Part shown: positions 63,645 through 64,000 of the stretch, piece by piece
Layout of the letters: every line of letters begins with the position of its first letter
Position numbering within the stretch: the stretch's first letter is position 1
Source of the DNA: Yponomeuta sedellus
Lineage: Eukaryota > Arthropoda > Insecta > Lepidoptera > Yponomeutidae
Direction: 5' to 3'
Assembly: GCA_934045075.1 (NCBI GenBank)
Contig: OW203721.1
Coordinates: 23,322,181-23,386,180, forward strand
DNA: 64,000 nucleotides
Position numbers and translations under genes: made by a program
Notes under the pieces: generated by a model
Databases searched by the model: none
Seen by the model: only the letters and a program-made list of their open reading frames with translations
What the model was told of the DNA's origin: nothing

Positions 63645-63958
63645 TATAACTACCTACCCTGTCTCTTTATTACCTGCTATTTGTCTAAAGTAAATATTTG
63701 TTTCAATGGACCTGCTGGCATTCCGTGTCCAAAAAGCTCGGGGTTGATGCGGAAAGGCCCGTAAGCTGTAGGTCACGGTCGCCCATCTCTGTCCCACGCG
63801 GAAGAGGGAGCGAGAGGGGCGTAGGCATTTTGGGTCGCGGCGCCCTAACCTAGATCTGCCTGCGCAGCTGGGCCCATAACTAAGCACGGCAGAAGCATAG
63901 GTCTATTGCTCATAATATGTGCTAGAAAAATATACGGCTGAAAGGTAGGTACTTTTCT
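63645..63958. other. Unassigned; GC-rich 63720-63880
   Basis: No recognised gene. The 77-codon minus frame is Arg/Ser-rich and unassigned. Confidence 0.4.
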
Positions 63959-63959
63959 T

Positions 63960-64000
63960 TTTTATGTAGCCTATAAAAATCCCACTGCAGGGCATAGGTC
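63960..64000 (-). mobile_element. tS-E SINE 3' end, cut by the window edge
   Basis: Carries 'tatgtagcctataaaaatcc' and 'cactgcagggcataggtc', the family 3' end. Confidence 0.7.

Overview
This window looks like non-coding, repeat-dominated nuclear DNA from an insect, most probably a moth or butterfly (Lepidoptera). The assignment rests on the families of dispersed repeats, which I recognise from memory: tRNA-derived SINEs with a 'gtgaaggaaaacatcgtgagg'-type body, RTE-type LINE 3' ends that finish in (GAA)n, (GAC)n or (GAT)n, and short Helitron-like elements running from TCTATAATAT to GGTCAGCTAGT. I did not find a convincing host protein-coding gene, rRNA gene, true tRNA gene or CRISPR array. 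Every open frame is short, and the longest ones lie inside repeats.

Layout. The most abundant element is a SINE of about 360 bp whose head resembles 5S rRNA (called 5S-SINE here). It has more than twenty full or partial copies on both strands, from 2374 to 51962. Five tRNA-derived SINE families are interleaved with it (tS-B, tS-C, tS-D, tS-E, tS-F). LINE material consists of 5'-truncated pieces. Some are RTE-type reverse transcriptase C-termini (best at 31959-32369) and 3' ends. Others are tails of a second LINE with a (TATC)n or (TTATC)n end (10400-10757, 13071-13632, 37041-37292, 47396-47556), and one is a separate LINE C-terminus at 35869-36150. DNA-transposon-like foldback elements and MITEs are numerous: 1796-2012, 3386-3566, 5621-6112, 8971-9300, 26979-27196, 30050-30267, 39627-39728, 43708-43927, 47093-47226, 56375-56759, 62188-62544 and 62971-63644. 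Satellite-like structures include a TATG tetranucleotide array (5332-5535), a 111-119 bp minisatellite (44700-45440) and a cluster of inverted repeats joined by TA arrays (41095-41455).

How the parts relate. Many elements are nested, which gives a relative age order. 5S-SINEs sit inside an older repeat at 15331-15960 (with an 11-bp target duplication) and inside tS-E copies at 34866-35463 and 46300-46580. A LINE tail sits inside a 5S-SINE at 40055-40200, and a Harbinger-like MITE with TTA duplications splits a LINE open frame at 56375-56759. The 5S-SINE 3' end resembles the RTE 3' end around 'cagcagtgg', so the RTE machinery is a plausible mobiliser; this is inference. No new gene system is visible. 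The best candidates for something undescribed are the 5S-derived SINE family, the circularly permuted tS-D units at 18848 and 27893, the TA-linked inverted cluster at 41.1-41.5 kb, and the perfect 39-bp-arm hairpin at 14008-14143 with a hammerhead-like core.
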